64,000 nt of DNA from Stenotrophomonas nitritireducens. GTDB lineage: Bacteria; Pseudomonadota; Gammaproteobacteria; Xanthomonadales; Xanthomonadaceae. Numbering within the stretch: position 1 is the stretch's first letter; each line of letters begins with the position of its first letter. The stretch lies in the NCBI RefSeq assembly GCF_001431425.1, contig NZ_LDJG01000017.1:62001-126000 (forward strand). Direction: 5' to 3'. Shown here one piece after another: positions 34,925 to 42,356 of this stretch. Made by a program: the position numbers and the translations under genes. The notes under the pieces are model-generated. The model ran no database searches. It was not told where the DNA came from and saw only the letters and a program-made list of their open reading frames with translations.

Positions 34925-37390
34925 TCAGGCTGACGCGGCCGCTGGGACACTGGCACGCGACGTCACGCGCTTGATCCCCGGCAGGCGCGTGCGCTTGAGC
35001 ATCAGCGCATTGATCGCGACGATCGCGGAACTGCCCGACATGGACAATGCAGCGACCTCGGGCGACAAGGTGAACGGATACAGCACCCCGGCCGCCAGCG
35101 GGAAGGCGATCACGTTGTAGGCCACGGCCCACCAGAGGTTCTGGTGCATCTTGCGCAGCGTCGCCCGGGACAGTTCGATGGCCCCGACCACGTCGTAGGG
35201 GTCACTCTTCATCAACACCACCTGGGCGCTTTCCATCGCAACGTCCGTCCCCGCGCCAATCGCAAAGCCCACGTCGGCCTGCGTCAGCGCCGGAGCGTCG
35301 TTGATGCCGTCGCCGACCATGCCGACCTTGTGACCCTGCTGCTGCAGTTCCTTGATCTTGGAGGCCTTCTGCCCGGGCAACACATCCGCAAGCACGATGT
35401 CGATACCCAGTTCCTTGCCGATGCGCTCGGCGGTCGCCTGGTTGTCGCCGGTCAGCATCGCGACCTTCACGCCGCGTGCCTGCAGCTTGGCGATCGTCTC
35501 GCGCGAGGTCGGCCGCACGGCATCGGCGATCGCGATGAGGCCGATCAGCCGGCCACCGCGCGCGACGTGGACCACAGTGCGCCCCCCGCCTTGCAGCCGC
35601 GCCGCCTCGCTGGCAAGGGGGGCCAGATCCACCTGTTCCGACTGCATCAGCAGCCGGTTGCCCAGGAGCACCGTCTCGCCCCCGATAGTGGCCCGTGCGC
35701 CTTGCCCATCGATGTTGGTGAAGTTCTCGGTGACCTCCGTCGGCATGTCTCCCGCACGCTTGAGCACTGCGAGCGCGAGGGGGTGCTCGGAGAACTTCTC
35801 CACCGCGGCGGCCGTCGCCAGAAGCCGCGTCTCCTCGACACCGGGCGCGGCCACCATCTCGACGACATCGGGCTGCCCCAGTGTCAAGGTGCCGGTCTTG
35901 TCGAACACCACGACCGTCAACTTGGTGGCGTTCTCCAATGCGGCCGCATTCTTGAAGAGAATGCCGTTCATTGCGCCCAGCCCGGTCCCGACCATGATGG
36001 CCATCGGGGTGGCCAGCCCCAGCGCATCAGGGCATGCGATCACGAACACGGTGATGGTCAAGGTGAGTGCGAACAGTAATGTCTGTCCCATCACCCAGTA
36101 CCAGACGCTGAAGGTCAGCAGGCCAATCACGATCGCCGCCAGCACCAGCCACTGGGATGCGTGGTCGGCCAGCAGCTGGCCGGGGGCCTTCGAGTTCTGG
36201 GCCTCCTGGACCAGCTTGACAATCTGCGCCAAGGCCGTGTCCGCGCCGACCTTCGTGGCCTTGTAGCGAAAGCTCCCGCTCTTGTTGATGCTGGCGCCTA
36301 CGACGGTGCTGCCCACGCCCTTCTTGACCGGCATGGACTCGCCCGTCAGCATCGACTCGTCCACTTGCGACGCGCCCTCGACGATCTCGCCATCCACCGG
36401 GATCTTGTCGCCGGGCTTGATCACGACCAGTTCCCCGGCTGCAACCTCGGCGGTCGGTACCTTGGTCTCCACCCCGTTGCGCACGACCGTGGCCATGGGT
36501 GGGGCGAGATCCATCAACGCGCGAATCGCGTCGGATGCGCCCGCGCGGGCGCGCATCTCCAGCCAGTGCCCCAGCAGGATGAAGACCAGCAGCACCGATG
36601 CCGCTTCATAGAACACCTCACCCTCGTAGAAGAAGGTCGCGCCGATGCTGAACAGGTAGCCGGTGCCCACCGACAGCACGACCAACGTGGCCATGTTGGC
36701 GACGCCGTTGCGCAGCGCGCGCCACGCCGCCACGTAGAAAGGCCAACCTGGATAGATGATCGCGGCACTTGCGAGGAAGAAAAGAAAGAGCTTGTCGTCC
36801 AGCCCGAACGGCGTCTGGAAGTCGCCGAACATCTTCCCCATCGGGGAATAGAAGAACACGGGAATGGCGAAGACCAGGGCCACGAAGAAGCGATTGCGCA
36901 TGTCCCGAGCCATGTCCTGCATCGAGCCCGACCCGTGGCCCATGTCGTGCATCATGTCGTCCATCGCAGGGTCGCCTGCGTGGGCCTGGTGCGCAGCATG
37001 GGCGGCGGGCGTCGTGGCCGCAGCCTTCGCGCGTGCGGCCGTGGCGGGGGCATGCGCGTGGTGCCCCTCATGCCCCATCTCTTGCGCCTGACGTGCGGGT
37101 GCGCCGTGATGGCCGTGCACCGCATGGCTGGGGTCGGCAGAGACGCCAGCGGCGGGCGCGCACACGTGCTTGGGCGTCTGCTCGCCACGGCAGTGATAGC
37201 CGCATTCGGCGATGCGCTGGCGCAGATCCTCGACACTGAGTTGTCCCTCATCGAGATGGACCGTTGCGCTTCCCGCAACATAGTTGACATCTGCATGATG
37301 GACGCCGGGAAGCTGCAGCAGCTTGCGGCGTACTCCCTCCGCGCTCAGGCTCGATACGAGCCCTCCGACTTCAACGTTGATCGACTTCAT
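34925..37390 (-). CDS. P1B-type metal ATPase with CPD motif and His-rich N-terminus
   Basis: 821 residues. The N-terminus has an HMA-like fold ([20 protein letters not shown]...) in which the usual CxxC is missing, then a His/Met-rich linker of about 120 residues. The pump core is complete: [10 protein letters not shown] near residue 450 (normally CPC or CPH), [17 protein letters not shown] and the late [13 protein letters not shown]. The GLTGE-like loop reads MLTGESMPV. It resembles CopB-like (P1B-3) pumps by its His-rich N-terminus and MSxSS, but CPD marks a less usual ion site, so the metal is uncertain. I start at MKSIN (37390) because the upstream extension lacks coding character. Confidence 0.9.
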   Translation of the reverse strand: MKSINVEVGGLVSSLSAEGVRRKLLQLPGVHHADVNYVAGSATVHLDEGQLSVEDLRQRIAECGYHCRGEQTPKHVCAPAAGVSADPSHAVHGHHGAPARQAQEMGHEGHHAHAPATAARAKAAATTPAAHAAHQAHAGDPAMDDMMHDMGHGSGSMQDMARDMRNRFFVALVFAIPVFFYSPMGKMFGDFQTPFGLDDKLFLFFLASAAIIYPGWPFYVAAWRALRNGVANMATLVVLSVGTGYLFSIGATFFYEGEVFYEAASVLLVFILLGHWLEMRARAGASDAIRALMDLAPPMATVVRNGVETKVPTAEVAAGELVVIKPGDKIPVDGEIVEGASQVDESMLTGESMPVKKGVGSTVVGASINKSGSFRYKATKVGADTALAQIVKLVQEAQNSKAPGQLLADHASQWLVLAAIVIGLLTFSVWYWVMGQTLLFALTLTITVFVIACPDALGLATPMAIMVGTGLGAMNGILFKNAAALENATKLTVVVFDKTGTLTLGQPDVVEMVAAPGVEETRLLATAAAVEKFSEHPLALAVLKRAGDMPTEVTENFTNIDGQGARATIGGETVLLGNRLLMQSEQVDLAPLASEAARLQGGGRTVVHVARGGRLIGLIAIADAVRPTSRETIAKLQARGVKVAMLTGDNQATAERIGKELGIDIVLADVLPGQKASKIKELQQQGHKVGMVGDGINDAPALTQADVGFAIGAGTDVAMESAQVVLMKSDPYDVVGAIELSRATLRKMHQNLWWAVAYNVIAFPLAAGVLYPFTLSPEVAALSMSGSSAIVAINALMLKRTRLPGIKRVTSRASVPAAASA

Positions 37391-37422
37391 GGCTGTTCTT
37401 CCTGTTCGCTGTGTTCGTGGTC

Positions 37423-38286
37423 TCAACGAGCGAGTCGGCCCGAGTCCAGGCAGTCCTGCGAGAACTCGAAGACGATCTCCCGGTCGGGAGCGATGACCTT
37501 GTGCTTCTTGCCGGCGTAATGCAGCCGGGAGAGGATGTCTCTGATCAGGTTGAGCCTCGCCAACCGTTTGTTGTCGGCGTGCACGACAGACCAGGGCGCC
37601 GCGGCCGTATGGGTGCGCATGAACATCTCGTCGCGCGCCCGTGTATAGCCGTCCCAGTGCTTCAGCGCGACGGCATCCACCGGGCTCGACTTCCACTGTT
37701 TGAGGGGATCACGGCGGCGTTCCCCGAGCCGGCGGCTCTGCTCCTTCTTGCCGATGTCGAGGTAATACTTCAGCAGCTTGATACCGGAGTTGACCAGCAT
37801 CTCCTCGAACTTGGGCACTGAGTTCATGAATTCCTCGTGCTCCTCGGCGGTACAGAAGCCCATCACCGGTTCCACGCCCGCACGGTTGTACCAACTGCGG
37901 TTGAACACCACGAGCTCTTCGCCAACTGGCAGGTGCGGGACGTAGCGCTGGAAGTACCAGCCCGTGCGATCCCGGTCGGAGGGCTTTCCTAGCGCGACGA
38001 CCCGTGTTTCCCGAGGACTCAGGTGTTCGACCAGCCGCTTGATGCTGCCGTCCTTGCCTGCGCCGTCCCTTCCCTCCAAGAGGATCAGGATACGGTCGTT
38101 GCATTTGATGAAATGCCGCTGCAGTTTCACCAGTTCGATCTGCAGCATGTGCAACTGTGCTTCGTAGTCCTCGCGGCCGATCGAGCGTGTCGCTGTCTCG
38201 TCGCGCGCTGAGCCGTGGGCAGTGCCGGTGCCGTCCACATCGGCCTTGTGCTTGGCGCCTTTGGCGCCCTTCTTGTTCTTTGCCAT
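37423..38286 (-). CDS. ppk2: Polyphosphate kinase 2 (PPK2)
   Basis: 287 residues, the length of a one-domain PPK2. Walker [19 protein letters not shown], the lid-region block [19 protein letters not shown], Walker [20 protein letters not shown] and a C-terminal [18 protein letters not shown] are present. The enzyme uses polyphosphate to phosphorylate nucleoside mono- or diphosphates. With acetate kinase and AMP phosphorylase in the same island, it points to energy and nucleotide balance under stress (inference). It lies 32 bp upstream of the ATPase gene. Confidence 0.92.
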   Translation of the reverse strand: MAKNKKGAKGAKHKADVDGTGTAHGSARDETATRSIGREDYEAQLHMLQIELVKLQRHFIKCNDRILILLEGRDGAGKDGSIKRLVEHLSPRETRVVALGKPSDRDRTGWYFQRYVPHLPVGEELVVFNRSWYNRAGVEPVMGFCTAEEHEEFMNSVPKFEEMLVNSGIKLLKYYLDIGKKEQSRRLGERRRDPLKQWKSSPVDAVALKHWDGYTRARDEMFMRTHTAAAPWSVVHADNKRLARLNLIRDILSRLHYAGKKHKVIAPDREIVFEFSQDCLDSGRLAR

Positions 38287-38296
38287 GGGTTCTCCG

Positions 38297-38455
38297 TTAG
38301 GTCTGGTCGCAGGCGATCAGCATTGCGTGTGTCGACGCCCGGCGGGGCGCGGCGCTCATGTCCGCATCCGAGCGGGAGCCGCAGCCATCGCCTTGTCCGT
38401 AGGCTGCAGCCAGGTACGGTCGATTGATGCGCTGACGCCAGCGGGTCTTCTTCAT
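38297..38455 (-). CDS. Possible 52-residue Arg/Ser-rich protein
   Basis: A short frame starting MKKTRWRQRINRPYLAAAY, one base after the methyltransferase-like stop and 10 bp before PPK2. It is basic, with no recognised domain. Its placement fits the tight operon; otherwise the support is weak. Confidence 0.4.
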   Translation of the reverse strand: MKKTRWRQRINRPYLAAAYGQGDGCGSRSDADMSAAPRRASTHAMLIACDQT

Positions 38456-38456
38456 G

Positions 38457-39107
38457 TCAGCCTCGCTGGCGCGTGTCCGAGAGGGAGGGAAGGAAGCGCG
38501 GCGTGCGCGCGGCATAGGCGTCGAACTCGGCGCCGAACTGCTTGCGCATGTCCTTCTCCTCGTTGACAGCCAGCCTCGAGTACATCACGACGAGGAAGGG
38601 GAACATCAGCAGCGTCAACAGCGTCGGCCACTGCAGCAGAAAGCCGAAAAGGATCGCCACGAAGGCCACATACTGCGGGTGCCGAATCCTGGCGTATGGG
38701 CCGCTCACGGCAAGTTGGGCGTGCCGTTGCGCGTGGTAGAGCACCGTCCAGGCGCTCGACAGAAGCCAGAAGCCGCCCCCGATGAAGATGTAGCTCGCGA
38801 TATGAAGCGGGCTGAAGTGAGGGTCGCCGCTCTCGCCCAGCAGGGTCGACCAGAGATGGCCGCTGTTGTGCGACAGCAAGTCCAGACTGGGATACTTGGT
38901 CTGAAGCCAGCCGGACAGCACGTACAGCGTCAGCGGAAAGCCGTACATCTCGACGAACAAGGCAACAATGAACGCTGCGAATGTCCCGAAGGTTCTCCAG
39001 TCGCGCGAGGTCTGCGGTTTGAAGAAGCTGAAGGCGAACATGATGAAGACCGCCGAGTTCACGAGGACGAGCAGCCAAAGCCCATAAGCGGGCGCATCGT
39101 GGTTCAT
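38457..39107 (-). CDS. Isoprenylcysteine methyltransferase-like membrane protein
   Basis: 216 residues with five or six membrane helices. The C-terminal segment carries the ICMT/PEMT-like signature GPYARIRHPQYVAFVAIL followed by NEEKDMRKQFGAEFDAYAARTPRFLP, as in many small bacterial membrane methyltransferases of unknown substrate. The gene overlaps the DUF2933 gene upstream by four bases. Confidence 0.82.
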   Translation of the reverse strand: MNHDAPAYGLWLLVLVNSAVFIMFAFSFFKPQTSRDWRTFGTFAAFIVALFVEMYGFPLTLYVLSGWLQTKYPSLDLLSHNSGHLWSTLLGESGDPHFSPLHIASYIFIGGGFWLLSSAWTVLYHAQRHAQLAVSGPYARIRHPQYVAFVAILFGFLLQWPTLLTLLMFPFLVVMYSRLAVNEEKDMRKQFGAEFDAYAARTPRFLPSLSDTRQRG

Positions 39108-39343
39108 TTGCGCTCTCCCGGGTACGGTGGATTCGCCTTGCTACCGTCGCCTGGTACGGCATGGCGATGCATCAGCACATGAGCGATGACGCAAGTCGCC
39201 AGGAGGACCAGTGGCAGCGCGGCCAGGTAGTGCCCGCGGTGTTCCGTCAGCAGCATGTAGATGCTCACGGCCAGGAAGACCAGAAAGCCCAGGAACCATC
39301 GCGAGCGCGAAAACCTTGGACCGGTGCGGTGAGAAGTTGTCAT
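39104..39343 (-). CDS. DUF2933 small membrane protein, leftward arm
   Basis: 79 residues: a basic N-terminus, a hydrophobic helix (FLGFLVFLAVSIYMLL), a second helix (ALPLVLLATCVIAHVLMHRHA) and a polar tail. Cys and His positions match the other two DUF2933 copies here, but the His-rich tail is short. I start at 39343 because GAGGA lies just upstream. It overlaps the methyltransferase-like gene by four bases and follows the periplasmic protein gene. Confidence 0.78.
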   Translation of the reverse strand: MTTSHRTGPRFSRSRWFLGFLVFLAVSIYMLLTEHRGHYLAALPLVLLATCVIAHVLMHRHAVPGDGSKANPPYPGERK

Positions 39344-39354
39344 GGTCGTCCTCC

Positions 39355-39756
39355 TCACTTCGCCGGCTCAGGCATCCGGTCCATCATCATCTGCATCATG
39401 GACTGGCACATGTCCATGCGCATTTCGAGCATTTGCTGCCGCTCAGCTGTCGGCGCCGACTCGGCTCCATCCTTCATTGCGCCCATCATCGCCATGCCAG
39501 CCCGCATGGCCTGCATGTGTTCGGCCATGAGCGCCTTGCGCTGCGCAGGCGTCTTCGCAGCCACCATCCGTTCGTGCATGGCCTGCATCGACTTCAGTTG
39601 CGCATCCATGCCCTCGGTGGTCGGCGCCCTTGGCGTCTCGGCCGCGGTCGGACTCGCACCTGCGGGGTGATGGGCCTGATGGTTGTCCTGCGCGAACGCA
39701 GACAAGGTGACCAGTGCGGCGCCAACGATGGCCGCGATCGAATGCGTGAATTTCAT
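39355..39756 (-). CDS. Periplasmic Met/His-rich protein, Spy/CpxP-like
   Basis: 133-residue precursor with a signal peptide (SIAAIVGAALVTLSAFA) and a mature part rich in Met and His (DNHQAHHPAG, then helices such as MQAMHERMVAAKTPAQRKALMAEHMQAMRAGM split by MMGAMKDG). The repeated Met-x2-3-Met pattern suggests a helical metal-binding or chaperone-like protein; similar proteins occur in metal-resistance clusters. GGAGAG precedes the ATG. It is the first gene behind the mer-like promoter at 39828. Confidence 0.75.
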   Translation of the reverse strand: MKFTHSIAAIVGAALVTLSAFAQDNHQAHHPAGASPTAAETPRAPTTEGMDAQLKSMQAMHERMVAAKTPAQRKALMAEHMQAMRAGMAMMGAMKDGAESAPTAERQQMLEMRMDMCQSMMQMMMDRMPEPAK

Positions 39757-39827
39757 TTCTCTCTCCTTTAGCCGCGGGTGCCTGCCATTGGGGCGAAACC
39801 GATGTCGCCGCAAGCGGACAAAGCCCT

Positions 39828-39858
39828 ATGAAAACTCCGTAGTCGGGTACAGAGTCAA
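39828..39858 (-). promoter_or_regulatory. Mer-like operator-promoter, leftward
   Basis: On the minus strand TTGACT (39858-39853) is followed by a 19-bp spacer and TTTCAT (39833-39828). The spacer holds CTGTACCCGACTACGGAGT, close to the mer operator of Tn501 (CTCCGTACATGAGTACGGA). The 19-bp spacing and dyad mark a MerR-type activator; the two-Cys MerR at 40489 is a likely partner. It would drive the Met-rich protein and the genes beyond. Confidence 0.75.
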
Positions 39859-39910
39859 GGCTTATGAGTTGTGCGCCGGGTGTGACCGACACGGCAACTC
39901 AAAGGAGGCG

Positions 39911-40345
39911 CTACAGCGCGAGACGCTCGAACAGCAGCCACGACGGCCGCTTGGGAGGTGGTCGCTGGTGACCCCTCGATGGGATGGCTCGCAGAGCCAA
40001 CGTCGGAGCCAGCAGCTGGTCTCCATAGGCGGGAGGCGCCAAACCGACGAGGTCGAACGCGAAGGTTGGTGCTTTCTGAATGGCGGACTGGTTGACGTCG
40101 CCGCAGAGCTTCAGGCACGGGGCCTTCGACGGGTCGTGGGAACCTTCTTCGTGCTCACCATGGAGGCCTTCATGATTTCCATGCCCGGACGATGGGACAT
40201 GCTCATACCCGACAGCATGCCGATGTTGCTGCGGAGACTCCAGAAGGCAGGCATTGGCCACCCCGGCCCCGAGCGCAAACAGCCATACCCCGAGCACCAT
40301 CCACACGATGGCGCGAATCCTGCGGTGGTTGAGAAGTGTGCGCAT
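39911..40345 (-). CDS. His/Cys-rich membrane-associated protein (DUF2946-like?)
   Basis: 144 residues. An N-terminal hydrophobic segment (IVWMVLGVWLFALGAGVANACL) may be an anchor or signal. A His-rich stretch (VGYEHVPSSGHGNHEGLHGE...) and a CLKLCGD motif follow. This is typical of small copper/metal-handling proteins near DUF2946, but I cannot assign a family with confidence. The upstream region carries an FNR-type promoter. Confidence 0.6.
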   Translation of the reverse strand: MRTLLNHRRIRAIVWMVLGVWLFALGAGVANACLLESPQQHRHAVGYEHVPSSGHGNHEGLHGEHEEGSHDPSKAPCLKLCGDVNQSAIQKAPTFAFDLVGLAPPAYGDQLLAPTLALRAIPSRGHQRPPPKRPSWLLFERLAL

Positions 40346-40375
40346 GTGCGGCCTATTGACCCATTGACACCTGTG

Positions 40376-40417
40376 ATTCTATTCCCAACTGAGCTGCGGG
40401 AAATTGATTTGGATCAA
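40376..40417 (-). promoter_or_regulatory. FNR/ANR box and class II promoter, leftward
   Basis: TTGATTTGGATCAA at 40404-40417 is a perfect FNR/ANR half-site pair (TTGAT-N4-ATCAA). On the minus strand TAGAAT (40381-40376) is a good -10, predicting a start at about 40369. The box centre (40410.5) is then 41.5 bp upstream, the class II position. Transcription would run into the 144-residue gene and perhaps on into the long leftward run. Confidence 0.75.
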
Positions 40418-40488
40418 ATGGAGGCAAGGGTCAACTACGCGGTACTGCGTTATTCTGTGTTGCTCGTGAATAGACAGTGGATCGCTCG

Positions 40489-40911
40489 ATGAACGAAGGT
40501 TTGGGTGATTGGATGACGGTTGGCAGGCTGGCGAAGGTCGCTGGCGTCGGCGTGGAGACAATCCGCTACTACCAGGGACGCGGCCTGTTGCCGATCCCGA
40601 AGAACGCCGGCAGCTTCCGGCGCTACCCCGCTTCGATGATCCAGCGGATCGGCTTCATCAAGCGCGCTCAGAGCCTTGGGTTCTCGCTGGACGAGGTGAA
40701 GTCGCTCTTGGATCTGGAGGATGGGCGGAATCGCCGGGCTATTCAGACGGTGACACGGCGGCGCCTTGACCAGATCGATGAGAAGGTTGGCGACCTTCAG
40801 CGCATGCGAGGCGCTCTGAGAGACATGCTGGAGAGGTGCGAAGACACGGGAGAGGCGCTTCCTTGCCCTATCATTGCTGCGCTCATGGGGCCTTTGAATA
40901 CGTCCGAATGA
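40489..40911 (+). CDS. MerR-family regulator with two of the three Hg-site cysteines
   Basis: 140 residues, very like mercury-type MerR in layout: HTH (TVGRLAKVAGVGVETIRYYQGRGLL), LEDG near residue 78, and a metal loop with Cys117 and Cys126 in CEDTGEALPCPIIAAL. The first Hg ligand (Cys82 of MerR) is replaced: DGRNRRAI has no Cys. It may thus sense another soft metal. An in-frame ATG at 40513 is an alternative start. It is divergent from the metal gene cluster and probably controls the mer-like operator at 39828. Confidence 0.87.
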   Translation: MNEGLGDWMTVGRLAKVAGVGVETIRYYQGRGLLPIPKNAGSFRRYPASMIQRIGFIKRAQSLGFSLDEVKSLLDLEDGRNRRAIQTVTRRRLDQIDEKVGDLQRMRGALRDMLERCEDTGEALPCPIIAALMGPLNTSE

Positions 40912-41145
40912 TTGCGCGCTGTGAGGAACAGACGAGACCCAAGGAAAGCGAACGAGGCCTGTCACACTTCGTTGGTAATGGTCGTGCGGACTGTTCGCTG
41001 CACAAAAATGCCGAATGAATTTTCCGCAATCTCACGGCCGACTTAGACGACGTGAACTGCGGCGGTCGGCGTAGCGGATACATCGCCCTACGTCGACCCT
41101 GCCGGCGCGATCCACTCAGTCGACTGTCAATCTCACAAGTCCCGC
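40912..41145 (+). other. Gap of 234 bp between merR and soxR
   Basis: Nothing recognisable is seen here: no open frame with family features, no clear hairpin with T-run, no terminal repeat. It starts a junction-rich zone with truncated genes. Confidence 0.5.
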
Positions 41146-41571
41146 CTATTCTCGCTCAAGGATACGCGCACCGGGCCCCTGGCCTGCGAGTATGTCGCCC
41201 GGATTACGCAACGGGCACTCTTTGAGAGAGAGACAACCGCACCCGATACATCCCCCGAGTTCGTCCCGCAGCCGCATCAACTGCGTAATGCGGTCGTCAA
41301 GGTCTTCACGCCACCTAGACGCCACACGGCGCCAATGCGCAGCAGTCAGATGAACGCCCGGCTGATACTGCCCGAGAGCGTCGAGCACTTCGTCCAGCGA
41401 TAGTCCGGCCCGCTGCGCGACTTTGACGATGGCCAGATACCTCAAGATAGCGGGCGAGTATCTCCGCTGATTTCCGGACGTGCGTTCGCTCTGGATCAGG
41501 CCCTTGGACTCGTAGAAGTGGATCGTGGATACGGGCAGGCCGCTGCGCTGTGACACCTCTCCAACCGTCAT
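41146..41571 (-). CDS. soxR: SoxR-type redox-sensing MerR regulator
   Basis: 141 residues. MerR-type HTH (TVGEVSQRSGLPVSTIHFYESKGLI) and the [2Fe-2S] motif CIGCGCLSLKEC, i.e. Cys108-x2-Cys111-x-Cys113-x5-Cys119, exactly the SoxR pattern. It would sense redox-cycling compounds or nitric oxide. The N-terminus is about ten residues shorter than usual for SoxR, and the upstream bases show no good ribosome-binding site, so the 5' end may have been cut by the junction near 41575. Confidence 0.9.
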   Translation of the reverse strand: MTVGEVSQRSGLPVSTIHFYESKGLIQSERTSGNQRRYSPAILRYLAIVKVAQRAGLSLDEVLDALGQYQPGVHLTAAHWRRVASRWREDLDDRITQLMRLRDELGGCIGCGCLSLKECPLRNPGDILAGQGPGARILERE

Positions 41572-41576
41572 GCGAG

Positions 41577-42083
41577 GCTCGCAACCTAGCCTTGTCAGTC
41601 TTGCGGGTGAGTTGGCCTATGGAGCGATTGTTTCCGCGGATCATCCTGGCGCTTCGGTGCGGGAAATGGTTTTGCTCAGCGCCGCAAGGCAGACTGCCTT
41701 ACGTGGCGGGCGAGGACGTGGCGCGCACCGCTGCGGCGGTACTGCGGGCGGACCCTGTTCCGCCCGGAGAGCTGGCGATCACCGGCCCGCAGGCTCTCAC
41801 CGCCGAGGCGCTGGTGAACAGCATCAATATCATCTTCGGAGCCAGCATCGACCTGGTGCCCGTCAGTGAGGAAGCCCTGGCGCTGCATCTGCAGGTCTCG
41901 GGCTTTCCGAAATCCACGGTGCGAGAGGCGCTGATCATCGAAGAGGTGTCCAAACGCGGGCTGGCGCCGTTCTCCGACGGTGTCATCGAGCAGATGACCG
42001 GTCAGCCGCCGCGCAGCATCGAGGCGGTGCTGGTCGAACACCGCCTCGATTTGCTGTTGTCCACCAGCACCCCCCGGCTTTGA
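41577..42083 (+). pseudogene. 5'-truncated NmrA-like NAD(P)-binding protein
   Basis: The frame continues LSVLRVSWPMERLF..., GRLPYVAGEDVARTAAAVL and GELAITGPQALTAEALVNSIN to a normal-looking C-terminus, which matches the C-terminal half of NmrA/NAD(P)H-binding quinone-reductase-like proteins. The N-terminal Rossmann half with its GATG loop is missing; the sequence there runs into the divergent soxR start. No start codon with ribosome-binding site precedes it. Confidence 0.7.
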
Positions 42084-42123
42084 GACGAGTCGACTTCTTC
42101 GACTCTAGAGGCTGCAGGCGTGC

Positions 42124-42352
42124 TTGCTGCAGTACATGATCCACGCCGAGACGATGATGAAACAACGATCTGTACGAACAGCCACCCCGACGACGGTGGT
42201 CGCCAAGCCTTTTGCCACGGAACGTGTGCCAATTGTTGGCGACGTCGCCAGCCTCGGCGGCGTAACCGTGTCCAACGTTCGTTTCTATGAAGCAGAGAGG
42301 TTGATCCATGCTACGCGCACGGCAGGCAACCAGTGCCTCTATGGGCCCGTAT
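42124..42352 (+). pseudogene. Truncated MerR-like HTH fragment
   Basis: The frame contains VASLGGVTVSNVRFYEAERLIHATRTAGNQCLYGPV, the HTH and wing of a MerR-family protein, and ends at the IS5 duplication. Beyond the IS (43518) the sequence is the end of the relaxase gene, not the rest of a MerR. So the fragment was already truncated against the ICE core before IS5 inserted. Confidence 0.7.
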
Positions 42353-42356
42353 CTAG

